Assembly (NCBI RefSeq): GCF_000378385.1
Contig: NZ_KB899666.1
Coordinates: 186,001 to 250,000, forward strand
Source of the DNA: Paenibacillus daejeonensis DSM 15491
Lineage (GTDB): Bacteria > Bacillota > Bacilli > Paenibacillales > Paenibacillaceae
Direction of reading: 5' to 3'
DNA length: 64,000 nucleotides
This document shows positions 1-7,179 of the stretch, piece by piece. Position 1 is the first letter of the stretch. Every line of letters starts with the position of its first letter. Position numbers and translations under genes: made by a program. The notes beneath the pieces were generated by a model, which made no database searches, was not told where the DNA came from, and was given only the letters and a program-made list of their open reading frames with translations.

Positions 1-308
1 CACGAGGCCAGGGGATTTTCAGGCGCGTCTTGAAGGCCTACAAGAAAGTGCCTTTGCTCATCCTGGATGAATGGTTGCTGGTATCTCTCAAGGAGAGTGA
101 GGCCCGAGACTTACTAGAGATCGTAGAGGGGCGCCATGACACCGGCTCCACCATCTTCTGCTCCCAATTCGCTCCTGGCGGCTGGCACAGTAAAATCGGT
201 GAAAGCACACTTGCCGATGCCATTCTCGACCGCATCGTGCATTCCTCTTACACGATAACGATTGAAGGCACCGATTCCATGCGAAAACGCAAAGGGCTCA
301 TCAAATAA
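1..308 (+). CDS. istB: IstB-like ATPase of an IS21-family element, 3' part
   Basis: This is the C-terminal part of the helper ATPase that assists the IS21 transposase IstA. The reading frame is open to the left window edge (frame from base 3), so the gene starts outside and the TTG at 30 is not its real start. The Walker B-like stretch LLILDEWLL lies near residue 10 of the visible part, followed by the family's C-terminal pattern (GSTIFCSQF, ADAILDRIVH, and a basic MRKRKGLIK tail). It ends at 308 with a strong hairpin and a set of IS terminal repeats just downstream, as expected for the last gene of an IS21 element. IstA would lie to the left and cannot be seen. The visible portion carries no frameshift. 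Confidence 0.85.
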   Translation, partial: RGQGIFRRVLKAYKKVPLLILDEWLLVSLKESEARDLLEIVEGRHDTGSTIFCSQFAPGGWHSKIGESTLADAILDRIVHSSYTITIEGTDSMRKRKGLIK

Positions 309-314
309 TCGCCC

Positions 315-342
315 GGGAGCCACCTCCGCACAGGTGGCTCCC
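315..342 (+). terminator. Perfect 11-bp hairpin after istB
   Basis: GGGAGCCACCT (315-325) and AGGTGGCTCCC (332-342) are exact reverse complements around a 6-nt loop, starting 6 bases after the istB stop. There is no T-run, so it may be a weak terminator. Its right arm also contains the first GGTGGCTC unit of the IS end, so it may instead be part of the transposase-binding region. Confidence 0.5.
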
Positions 343-406
343 TCCGCCGGAGGGGTGGCTCATGTTCGCCGGAGACCTGGCTCACTCATCACCGGAATGG
401 TGGCTC
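333..406 (+). repeat. IS21 end: four spaced GGTGGCTC repeats
   Basis: GGTGGCTC occurs at 333-340, 354-361 and 399-406, and the variant CCTGGCTC at 376-383. Starts are 21, 22 and 23 bases apart, about two helical turns, all in the same orientation. IS21-family ends are known to carry several spaced transposase-binding repeats, so this marks the IS end next to istB. The exact terminal dinucleotide was not determined. Confidence 0.6.
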
Positions 407-425
407 TATTTCTTCGAAATATTCA

Positions 426-525
426 ATTCACGAACCCCGAAGGGGTTGTCTGCTGAAATGCCTCCTCGAAATGCTTCACTCAGATCAAGGCTCATCGGAG
501 CCGCAGCGTGAATATTATGTTAGCT
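426..525. repeat. Palindromic cassette-end element, copy A (attC-like)
   Basis: Outer arms ATTCACG (426-432) and CGTGAAT (507-513) enclose three smaller hairpins: AACCCC/GGGGTT directly after the left arm, a TCTG/CAGA-type pair around a CCTCGAAA segment, and GGCTC-ATCG-GAGCC just before the right arm. It ends in GTTAGCT (519-525). The architecture matches copies B and C although the hairpin sequences differ. It lies directly 3' of the minus-strand AIPR gene (stop at 595) and next to the IS21 end. The outermost left TAAC box present in B and C is missing, possibly lost to the IS insertion. Confidence 0.6.
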
Positions 526-594
526 TAAGTACATCACTCCCAGAATTACAAGCGAAAAAGGTACAGACCCTAAGTTATGTCTGTACCTTGTTAA

Positions 595-2256
595 TCACAA
601 TACCTTTTCAAGTAAAAAGCCGCTTCTGAATGTAGAGGACAGTCTTCTAGGGTCTATATTTTGGTAACCTTCCGGATACATATCAGTTAGAGCTGCAATA
701 ATCTTTTCATTTGCTCTGTTATACAATGCATCCTTTGCTCCTTCAAAATGAGACTTAGCAGTTTCAAAGTTAATATGTGTCAACGCCGCTAGCTCAATTT
801 GCAGATCCTTAAGCAATAAGTCACCAATTATTGTTGACATAAAGTAATTGCTGTAGGGTAAATGGGGATATTTCGTTACAAGATTTTCGCGTTTTCTTTG
901 GCTATCACAATACCTATAAATTAACACAGCTATTATTAGTTGTGCAGCGTTAAGACTATTAAAAATATCGTTATAAAACTTGCCAAATAATTCGTTTCGT
1001 TTGTATTTGGCAATGTGCGGTTGTTTCTTCCATATCGAAAAAACTGCTTCAGCTGCAACAGAAGAGGGAATTGAATCTCCAAAAGCAACGCCGCTATCCC
1101 TTTTTCTTTTATAGATGTATCCCAACTGTTCAACTGCTGTCTCTAATTGCTTTTGGTGTTTCTCGTTAGCACGTAGATCACGTAGGTCTACAGGATTTTG
1201 ACTATTTGTAGCAAAGGTAATGTCTGCTAACATTTCCTCATGCTCTTCTCCAGGCAATTCATAAAGCCTCACTAAAACAAAACACTGAGAAAAATCTACA
1301 TCAGGATTATCAATCACAGTTTGCATGATAGTTTTACTCGTTTGTCCACCATTTATAATCTGTAAGTCCTTAACATTCACAAGTCTGTTCTCTTCAGTAA
1401 ATTTATTGTAATTGAATTGACTGCAGACCATGGTAATACCATTGTTGAAAAAGTAAAAATTAGGCTTCTTCTCTGATAACAATGTCTGTTGAATATCTGA
1501 ATTCACGCGATTTTTATGAATTCCTAAATGTCTTCTAATGTTTTTTTCTAACAAACCATCGCCATACTTATCTAACAGATTAGCTATTTCCCTAACATTC
1601 ATCTTTCCAATTACAACTCGTTTAAAATTAAAATCTTCTACAACGCTTTTACCTGATAGTGTTATTGATTCATTAACTTGATTTCTTCTTTGAATTTGGT
1701 TCACAATGTCACGATGATTAAAGTGGTCAAATAGAATTTGATCATTTTTTATTTCGTTTATATGCTGGTCTCCCTCGGCATTCCATGTGAGGCCATTATT
1801 TAACATTATACATCTTATATCTGGAATATAACCATCCATTATCAAGGCGCGTATTTCTGTTACCTTTTGCTGTAGGGTACTATTCATAATTAAGTCTTTA
1901 TTAGGATTAAAAATAGCCTTAATTGCATTTGTTACCCTTAGGATACTGTTTGCAGGAAAGTTTGAATCATTTGATAGTTCAAATTTGTACTTTGCCTGAA
2001 AAATTACTACAGGAAAACTCACATTGTCATTATCTGTATCACCGATATAAATTGCATCAACCCCAGAATCATTTCCCCCATCTGTCATTAATGATTCAGC
2101 TTCAGATGGTTCAATACCTAAATATGAAGATACACCTAAAATGATAAAGGCTTTTGATATTTTTTTGTTTTCATCTCTATCCTTATCAAACCAATCTGGA
2201 TGTTCTGTCACCATCTTACGTATCCACTGATCTACAATCTGTTTAGCAATATCCAT
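595..2256 (-). CDS. AIPR-family abortive infection / phage resistance protein
   Basis: A 553-residue protein of the AIPR family, a group linked to phage defence. The N-terminal part resembles a restriction-endonuclease-like fold, with DGGNDSGVDAIY at residues 59-70 and QAK at 87-89 giving a D...QxK pattern. The AIPR core follows, with FFNNGITMVC (269-278) and INGGQTSKTI (301-310). I chose the ATG at 2256 because GGAAGGTGAG sits 4 bases upstream; the frame extends 18 codons further without a better site. The coding sequence is AT-rich compared with the housekeeping genes to its right, suggesting transfer. It stands alone between palindromes A (3' side) and B (5' side). A nuclease role is inferred from motifs only. 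Confidence 0.85.
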   Translation of the reverse strand: MDIAKQIVDQWIRKMVTEHPDWFDKDRDENKKISKAFIILGVSSYLGIEPSEAESLMTDGGNDSGVDAIYIGDTDNDNVSFPVVIFQAKYKFELSNDSNFPANSILRVTNAIKAIFNPNKDLIMNSTLQQKVTEIRALIMDGYIPDIRCIMLNNGLTWNAEGDQHINEIKNDQILFDHFNHRDIVNQIQRRNQVNESITLSGKSVVEDFNFKRVVIGKMNVREIANLLDKYGDGLLEKNIRRHLGIHKNRVNSDIQQTLLSEKKPNFYFFNNGITMVCSQFNYNKFTEENRLVNVKDLQIINGGQTSKTIMQTVIDNPDVDFSQCFVLVRLYELPGEEHEEMLADITFATNSQNPVDLRDLRANEKHQKQLETAVEQLGYIYKRKRDSGVAFGDSIPSSVAAEAVFSIWKKQPHIAKYKRNELFGKFYNDIFNSLNAAQLIIAVLIYRYCDSQRKRENLVTKYPHLPYSNYFMSTIIGDLLLKDLQIELAALTHINFETAKSHFEGAKDALYNRANEKIIAALTDMYPEGYQNIDPRRLSSTFRSGFLLEKVL

Positions 2257-2358
2257 GTTACTCACCTTCCAGATCCTGTTATAGTCTAATGATAATGAAA
2301 TAATGAACATATTACAAGTTCTTGACTTTTAAAGGGGATTTTATTCATTCAAGGTATT

Positions 2359-2553
2359 TCAGCTAACGTTCAGGCATTCACGAAGCCTCACCACCTTAAG
2401 GAGAACCGAGAGGCTAGATATTCTTAGCCTCCCGGTTCTCCGGCCGCGATGCGGTTAGGTGGTGCAGGGTTGTCCGCTGAGTCCGCTCCTACGAAAATAC
2501 TTCTCGCGGACCGAGGGGCGAATGCCCCGATGCGTGAATGCGGTGTTAGCTGA
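2359..2553. repeat. Palindromic cassette-end element, copy B (attC-like)
   Basis: About 195 bp, bounded by exact inverse boxes TCAGCTAAC (2359-2367) and GTTAGCTGA (2545-2553). Inside are ATTCACG/CGTGAAT arms (2376-2382, 2533-2539), a long arm CACCACC/GGTGGTG with one extra C on the 3' side, a nested hairpin GAGAACCG...CGGTTCTC, a GTCCGC/GCGGAC arm and GGGGC-GAAT-GCCCC. It lies 3' of the AbiJ-like gene (stop at 2584) and about 100 bases upstream of the AIPR start. Confidence 0.75.
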
Positions 2554-2583
2554 TGCATCCACCATCTTCGATAAACCCAGCAA

Positions 2584-3426
2584 CTATTGAAGTTTACTAA
2601 TTAAATAATTCGTAAAACCAGAGCATATCACTAGAATATACTTCGCTTCTGAAAAAGTAATATTATCATTCCCTTCAATTAATGCATGCCGTATTCCCTT
2701 CTCATCACTCGTATATCCATATAGTTTATTAATAGATTCCTTTAATGAAGGATGCAAAAATAGTCCTTCTTGTTCAAACTTTTTTATTGCTTCTCCCAAT
2801 GTTGCTTTTGGATTACTTGTAATTACTTTGCATAATGATTCAACCGCACTGATTGATTCTTTTATTGAATTCCTGTAATCAGGGTTCTTCCGATCTGACA
2901 GTAATGTAAGTGCCTGTTTAAGATGAATTTGAACACCATTAAACTTATTATTCTTTAAAGATTGATTTACTTCCTCAATTTCTATTTCAGAAGTTATAGT
3001 AGTTATATTGCCTTCAATAAATCTGTAACCTGAAACTTCTCGCTCCAAGACTAAATTAAATGAAGTAATTAATTTATTCCTTATTCCATATGTCTCGGAA
3101 AATCCAACAATAAACTCAAGCAAATCATACACTTCATACCAATGTGCATTTTCCAAAAAGAACTTTCTTAGAATACTAACACTTGTTAAAGTCTTACCAG
3201 CTAATTCTGGTGAATCTAAGGGTTTTTTAAAAAAGTTAGACCAAATCGATTTTAATAACCTATTGGCAATAGTGTCACGTATTGTGACCCAGGAATCGTA
3301 CTTTACATCCTTCCAAATGGATTCATGTAACACATTCCATAGGCTATTTCTTAGTGCTTCATCCATTCCTTCTAATTGTATAACTTCTTTGATTGGAGTT
3401 ATGCCCATTCTTTGAGAAAACTTCAC
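2584..3426 (-). CDS. AbiJ_NTD4-type abortive infection protein with HEPN-like C-terminus
   Basis: A 280-residue protein. Residues 1-33 match the AbiJ N-terminal domain 4 signature (FSQRMGIT, then MDEALRNSLWNVL), found in abortive-infection proteins, often fused to HEPN ribonuclease-like domains. The C-terminus has SDEKGIRHALIEG and EAKYILVICSGFTNYL (about residues 241-276), which resembles the HEPN-like part of these proteins. An RNase role is inference. The start is GTG at 3426, with AAAGGTGA 5 bases upstream. The frame is open for 20 more codons, but those would run into palindrome C, so the longer start is unlikely. The gene is AT-rich and flanked by palindromes B (3') and C (5'). Confidence 0.75.
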   Translation of the reverse strand: MKFSQRMGITPIKEVIQLEGMDEALRNSLWNVLHESIWKDVKYDSWVTIRDTIANRLLKSIWSNFFKKPLDSPELAGKTLTSVSILRKFFLENAHWYEVYDLLEFIVGFSETYGIRNKLITSFNLVLEREVSGYRFIEGNITTITSEIEIEEVNQSLKNNKFNGVQIHLKQALTLLSDRKNPDYRNSIKESISAVESLCKVITSNPKATLGEAIKKFEQEGLFLHPSLKESINKLYGYTSDEKGIRHALIEGNDNITFSEAKYILVICSGFTNYLISKLQ

Positions 3427-3463
3427 TTGTATCACCTTTTTTATTATATATTTTGTGGATGTT

Positions 3464-3628
3464 TCAGCTAACGTTCTTGCATTCACGAACCCTCACTGCC
3501 TTAAACGACCAACGGGAGTGGCCGCGACGCGGTTAGGCAGTGCAGGGTTGTCCGCCTGCTCTCTCTTCCTCGAAAATCCTCGGGCGGACCGAGGGGCGAT
3601 AGCCCCGATGCGTGAATGCGGTGTTATA
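3464..3628. repeat. Palindromic cassette-end element, copy C (attC-like)
   Basis: About 165 bp. Its left edge TCAGCTAACGTTC is the same as in copy B, and its right edge is CGTGAATGCGGTGTTA followed by unrelated sequence. ATTCACG (3481-3487) pairs with CGTGAAT (3611-3617). Arms: AACCCTCACTGCC with GGCAGTG-C-AGGGTT, GTCCGCC with GGCGGAC, and GGGGC-GATA-GCCCC. It lies 3' of the YaaC-like gene (stop at 3658) and ends 38 bases before the AbiJ-like start. Confidence 0.75.
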
Positions 3629-3657
3629 AAGAAGTTGGCGCCTTCCTTGAAGTACAT

Positions 3658-4801
3658 TCAAGTTCTGAACCCTGTTACTCTAAAATCATCTCCAGTAATT
3701 TCAGAAGAAATCATATCTATAAATTGGTATGCCGACTTAGTAATAAATTCAGACAGCAACCAACCAGCTGAGTTTGATAAATGTTTATCTAATGTGTTCG
3801 GGTCATAACGGGACATTTCACTTAACCTATGCATTGCAGCAAAAGTTAGTGTTAATGTGCTTTTATTTATTAATCCATTAGTTAGATTCGATCTTTTTAT
3901 GTACCATAGTTTGTTTGGACTAAAGATATAACGAAGATTTCTTCTGTTCTTATAATAATATCTCTTAAAGCTCTCTACACTTACAGCAGTTGGTGCATTC
4001 CTAGGTGCTTCCCAAATGAAGGTCTTATTTCTTCTGATAACATAAAAATTTGAATTGCTATAATAGTTATCTAAACTATAGCCTTCTAACTTAGTTATTG
4101 TTGTTTGACTCGAATAATGAGGTTCAAGCACAGCTTCTAGCCAACCTATTTTCCGTTCCTTGTCATGGACAAATCTAATATCTTCTACAGGAATGTAAAG
4201 TTCAGGTTGATTTGAATACGTCATATTATACGCTCTATGTATATATTCCAGATTATAAAGTACATCCTTTAGGGTATAACTTTCTTTCGGGGCCGTAATC
4301 GATTCCCTGAGATAACTGCTAAGTCCCGAAAGAACTCCTCTTGGATGGATAGAAATTCGTTCATTTTGAATATTTACTCTTCCTGCGATACTTTCTCCAG
4401 ACACACCATGCTGTAAATTGTATTGAACTTTACGAAATGTTAATAAAGCCTTTGTTGCATTTAAAAAACAATAATAAGATGTTAATGGCTTTGACAGCAT
4501 ATCTAGACTTTGAGTTGCTTTAAAAAAAGTTTTCTGCTTGGTACCAGTAATTTAGTGCCTCGCTTTCCTTATTTCTTTTCAGAAACAGTTCAACATAATG
4601 CCACTTTGAATCAGTTAGAACGGTTTTATTGGAGAAGTTAGGACTGATAACCGCTTTTCTAACAGGAATTTCATTGTTCCCCTTCTTAATTGCAACTCTT
4701 GCTTCTTTAACTTTGATTTTTTCTTTTACGGCTTTGATATCTTGGGAATTTTTTTGAATAGATTCTCTTAACCTTGTTATTGTTCTTCTATCAATCGTCA
4801 T
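3658..4801 (-). pseudogene. YaaC-like protein, split by a frameshift in a T7 run
   Basis: Two minus-strand frames together make one YaaC-like protein of about 380 residues. The first (4801-4520, ATG with GAGGTG upstream) ends ...YWYQAENFF then stop; the second continues from 4519 as KATQSLDMLSKPLTSYYCFLNA. The join lies at seven A's on the + strand (4522-4528). With six, the frames fuse into ENFFKATQSLD, matching the family pattern in which an ENFF-like segment precedes the YYxFLNAxKA motif. The second half alone (280 aa, ATG 4500) lacks its own convincing ribosome site. The gene could be a real pseudogene, a homopolymer error, or use slippage. The function of YaaC proteins is not established; this copy sits with abortive-infection genes and is followed by palindrome C. 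Confidence 0.65.
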
Positions 4802-4823
4802 ACTTTACACCTCGATAAGCAGT

Positions 4824-4982
4824 TTATGTAGTTAAGTGCATGATATTTAAGGTTTGCGCCAATTTCTTATAACTCATATATCTACGCACGTCATAAATGT
4901 CTGTATACTGGTGGTGTTTGCGTAGTAGTTCGTGAATACCATAAGAATCACGTGGTTTATGTAATTTTTTTTGTCTACTCAT
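4824..4982 (-). CDS. Small hypothetical protein, 52 aa
   Basis: ATG at 4982 and stop TAA at 4824-4826 encode a basic 52-residue peptide beginning MSRQKKLHKPRDSYGIHELL. Its start overlaps the end of the upstream 73-aa ORF in an ATGAGTAG arrangement, which suggests coupled translation. It ends 22 bases before the YaaC-like start, so the three could form one transcription unit. I do not recognise the family, and there is no strong ribosome site of its own. Confidence 0.4.
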   Translation of the reverse strand: MSRQKKLHKPRDSYGIHELLRKHHQYTDIYDVRRYMSYKKLAQTLNIMHLTT

Positions 4983-5196
4983 CAATTGTCTCGTCCAAGA
5001 GCTCCGAATTCTGGGAACAACCTTGATACAAACATTCGTATATTCGATTCTCGATTCCCTCCCAAAGCCGACACTGTTCGAATAATTCGTGACTTAGGAA
5101 CAGCCTCTCTCTTTTTGCCCATGCTTTCACAAACTCTCCGAAGATAAGGCTAGCCGCATAGCTTTCCAAGGTCACAGGCAAGCAGCTCGGTGCCAA
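4975..5196 (-). CDS. Hypothetical protein, 73 aa, possibly degenerate
   Basis: Open frame from a TTG at 5196, with the frame open about 30 bases further to a stop, and no clear ribosome site. The product (MAPSCLPVTL..., ending SELLDETIDE) is not recognised. An overlapping frame upstream can be read as GIYVGTDKMHLAIG before hitting a stop, so this may be a frameshifted remnant of a longer gene. The overlap with the 52-aa ORF downstream is the main reason to keep it. Confidence 0.25.
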   Translation of the reverse strand: MAPSCLPVTLESYAASLIFGEFVKAWAKRERLFLSHELFEQCRLWEGIENRIYECLYQGCSQNSELLDETIDE

Positions 5197-5348
5197 TAGC
5201 CAGATGCATCTTATCGGTGCCTACATAAATGCCCTTTTTGCTCGTATATCTCCATCGTCTTGTACATCCCTCAGTTCTCATAGACAGCTAATCGTGTAAG
5301 GGTTAGTCCATAATCTCCATTATACCAAAATTATGAAAATAGAATAAT

Positions 5349-5391
5349 AAAAAAGAGACTCTCCACCTGCTTCCAGCAAGTATCGAATCTC
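5349..5391 (-). terminator. Rho-independent terminator of rlmCD
   Basis: On the minus strand GAGATTC (5391-5385) pairs with GAGTCTC (5361-5355) with one G-T wobble. A small inner hairpin fills the loop and a T-run follows at 5354-5349. It lies about 20 bases after the rlmCD stop. Confidence 0.7.
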
Positions 5392-5409
5392 CGATGATTT
5401 CAGAAAATA

Positions 5410-6879
5410 TTATACAGTTCCACCGACAAACTTCCTCACTAATAAAGCGACTGATTCTACATGCACCGTCCACGGAAACATATCCACCGGCTGCACCTCA
5501 ACCGTCCGATACCCGCCATCCTCCAAAACCCGCAAATCCCGAGCTAGTGTCGACGGGTTACACGACACATACACCACCCGCTCCGGCTGCATCGCTAGAA
5601 TAGTCTCCAGCAACTCACTGTCGCAACCTTTCCGCGGTGGATCCACCACAATCACATCAGGCTTGTTCCCTTCCTGCTTCCAACGCGGGATCACAACCTC
5701 AGCCGGGCCCGCTTCGAACGTCGTGTTGTCGATCTGATTCAGCTCTGCATTCTGCTTCGCATCCTCAATCGCTTCAGGTACGATCTCCACCCCATACACA
5801 TGGCCAGCTTGTCTAGCCAGGAACAGTGAGATGGTGCCGATGCCACAATAGGCGTCGATAACATTTTCGTTCCCGGTCAGGCCTGCATACTCTACTGCCT
5901 TGCGGTAGAGCGCCACGGTCTGCTGCGGGTTAACTTGATAGAATGACCTTGCAGATATTGCAAAACGGATGCCGTCCAGCTCGTCATAGATGACTTCGTT
6001 GCCCCACAGGACACGGGTCTCGTCGCCGAAGATGACATTGGTGTTCTTTTTGTTCACATTCTGTACGATACTCGTTACTGCAGGCAGCTCAGCTCGGATG
6101 CTCTCGATCCACTGCTCCACCTGCGGGATACGCTGGCCGTTGGTAACGAGGACGATCATCATTTCGCCGCTGATATAGCCTGTCCGCGCGACGACATGGC
6201 GCAGCAAGCCTCGTCCACTCTGCTCATCATAAGCGGTTATGCCAAGTCTTCTGCCGATCTGCTTCACTAATCGTACGACTTCATCGTTGCGCTCATCTTG
6301 GATGAGACAGCTTTCCATATCAATGATGCGATGGCTACCCTGCGCATAAAAGCCAGCAATCAACTCACCTACGTCAGCAGTCCCACGCTCTTCCTTGCGC
6401 GCACCCTTGGGGTGGGTCTGGCCCCAGCTACTTCCTGACATTCCGACTGGTACCTGAGCCTTGTTCCGATAACGCCATGGATCGTGCATGCCAAGCGTAT
6501 CGTGAACGATAACACCACTCTGCTCTTCCCCACCAGCGATTTGTAGTTTGCCGATCCGTTGCAGGTTGTCCACCACATGCTGACGCTTCCAGCGCAGCTG
6601 GGCTTCGTAGCTCATGTGCTGCAACTGGCAGCCGCCGCATTGGTTGAAGATTTCACATGGAGGAGACACGCGGTCCGGGCTGGCTTCCAATATCTCCAGC
6701 ATTTTGGCATAGCCATACTGCTTCTTGACCTTCAACACCTTGGCCTGCACGCGCTCGCCGGGCAGTGCGCCCCGCACAAATAGGGTAAACCCATTTACCC
6801 GGCCTACCCCTTCGCCCTCATGCGTCAAGCCGACAATCTCGGCCGTAACGATTTCATTCTTACTTACAGGTATACTCAT
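5410..6879 (-). CDS. rlmCD: 23S rRNA (uracil-C5)-methyltransferase, RlmCD/RumA type
   Basis: A 489-residue class I methyltransferase that makes 5-methyluridine in 23S rRNA using S-adenosylmethionine. Order of parts: TRAM RNA-binding domain (about 9-67); iron-sulfur cysteines in CEIFNQCGGCQLQH (Cys75, 81, 84); then the Rossmann methyltransferase with DAYCGIGTISLFLARQ, VVDPPRKGCDSE and the catalytic cysteine segment VYVSCNPSTLARDL. Length and motifs are complete. In Bacillus one enzyme (RlmCD) modifies both U747 and U1939, so the exact target set is inferred from the phylum. It appears monocistronic, with a terminator directly downstream. Confidence 0.93.
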   Translation of the reverse strand: MSIPVSKNEIVTAEIVGLTHEGEGVGRVNGFTLFVRGALPGERVQAKVLKVKKQYGYAKMLEILEASPDRVSPPCEIFNQCGGCQLQHMSYEAQLRWKRQHVVDNLQRIGKLQIAGGEEQSGVIVHDTLGMHDPWRYRNKAQVPVGMSGSSWGQTHPKGARKEERGTADVGELIAGFYAQGSHRIIDMESCLIQDERNDEVVRLVKQIGRRLGITAYDEQSGRGLLRHVVARTGYISGEMMIVLVTNGQRIPQVEQWIESIRAELPAVTSIVQNVNKKNTNVIFGDETRVLWGNEVIYDELDGIRFAISARSFYQVNPQQTVALYRKAVEYAGLTGNENVIDAYCGIGTISLFLARQAGHVYGVEIVPEAIEDAKQNAELNQIDNTTFEAGPAEVVIPRWKQEGNKPDVIVVDPPRKGCDSELLETILAMQPERVVYVSCNPSTLARDLRVLEDGGYRTVEVQPVDMFPWTVHVESVALLVRKFVGGTV

Positions 6880-6999
6880 ATCCTTCTCCGTTCTTGTTCT
6901 GTTGCCTTTTGCTTCATATTATAAGTTTGCTCGATCCAAAGAGCAAACGCCTCTACTTCTTTCTTCCCTTATAAAAAGAGTCGACGAGGACCGAAGGAA

Positions 7000-7108
7000 C
7001 CGGAAGCATGCGGAGAAACGAAGTGTTCGCCTTTGTCCCCGGGTGTCGACCATAGGTCGCATCCAATCAAAGACACCTGGGGACAACAGCGATCAGAGCA
7101 TGCTCCGG
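7000..7108. repeat. Structured intergenic repeat, family P, copy 1
   Basis: Outer stem CCGGAAGCATGC (7000-7011) pairs with GCATGCTCCGG (7098-7108) with one bulge. Inner stem GTCCCCGGGTGTC pairs with GACACCTGGGGAC. Between them an asymmetric internal loop holds GGAGAAACGAAGTGTTCGCC on one side and AACAGCGATC on the other. The same loop sequences recur in copies 2-4 with different stems. It lies between the rlmCD start and the dgkB stop (7180), about 70 bases 3' of dgkB. Confidence 0.75.
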
Positions 7109-7179
7109 TAACTGTGGGTCTGACGCTTGACTCTTTGCACTTTCTACTTCCACTGTCCATTCCGCAGGTCCACGCTCGC

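Noticed and set aside
3426-3486. Longer N-terminus for the AbiJ-like protein
   Set aside because: The extra codons run into palindrome C and lack a ribosome site, whereas GTG 3426 has AAAGGTGA at correct distance and matches the family start.
2359-3628. Palindromes B and C considered as tRNA-like genes because of cloverleaf-like branching
   Set aside because: Arm lengths, the missing anticodon and T-loop sequences, and the size of 165-195 bases do not fit a tRNA.
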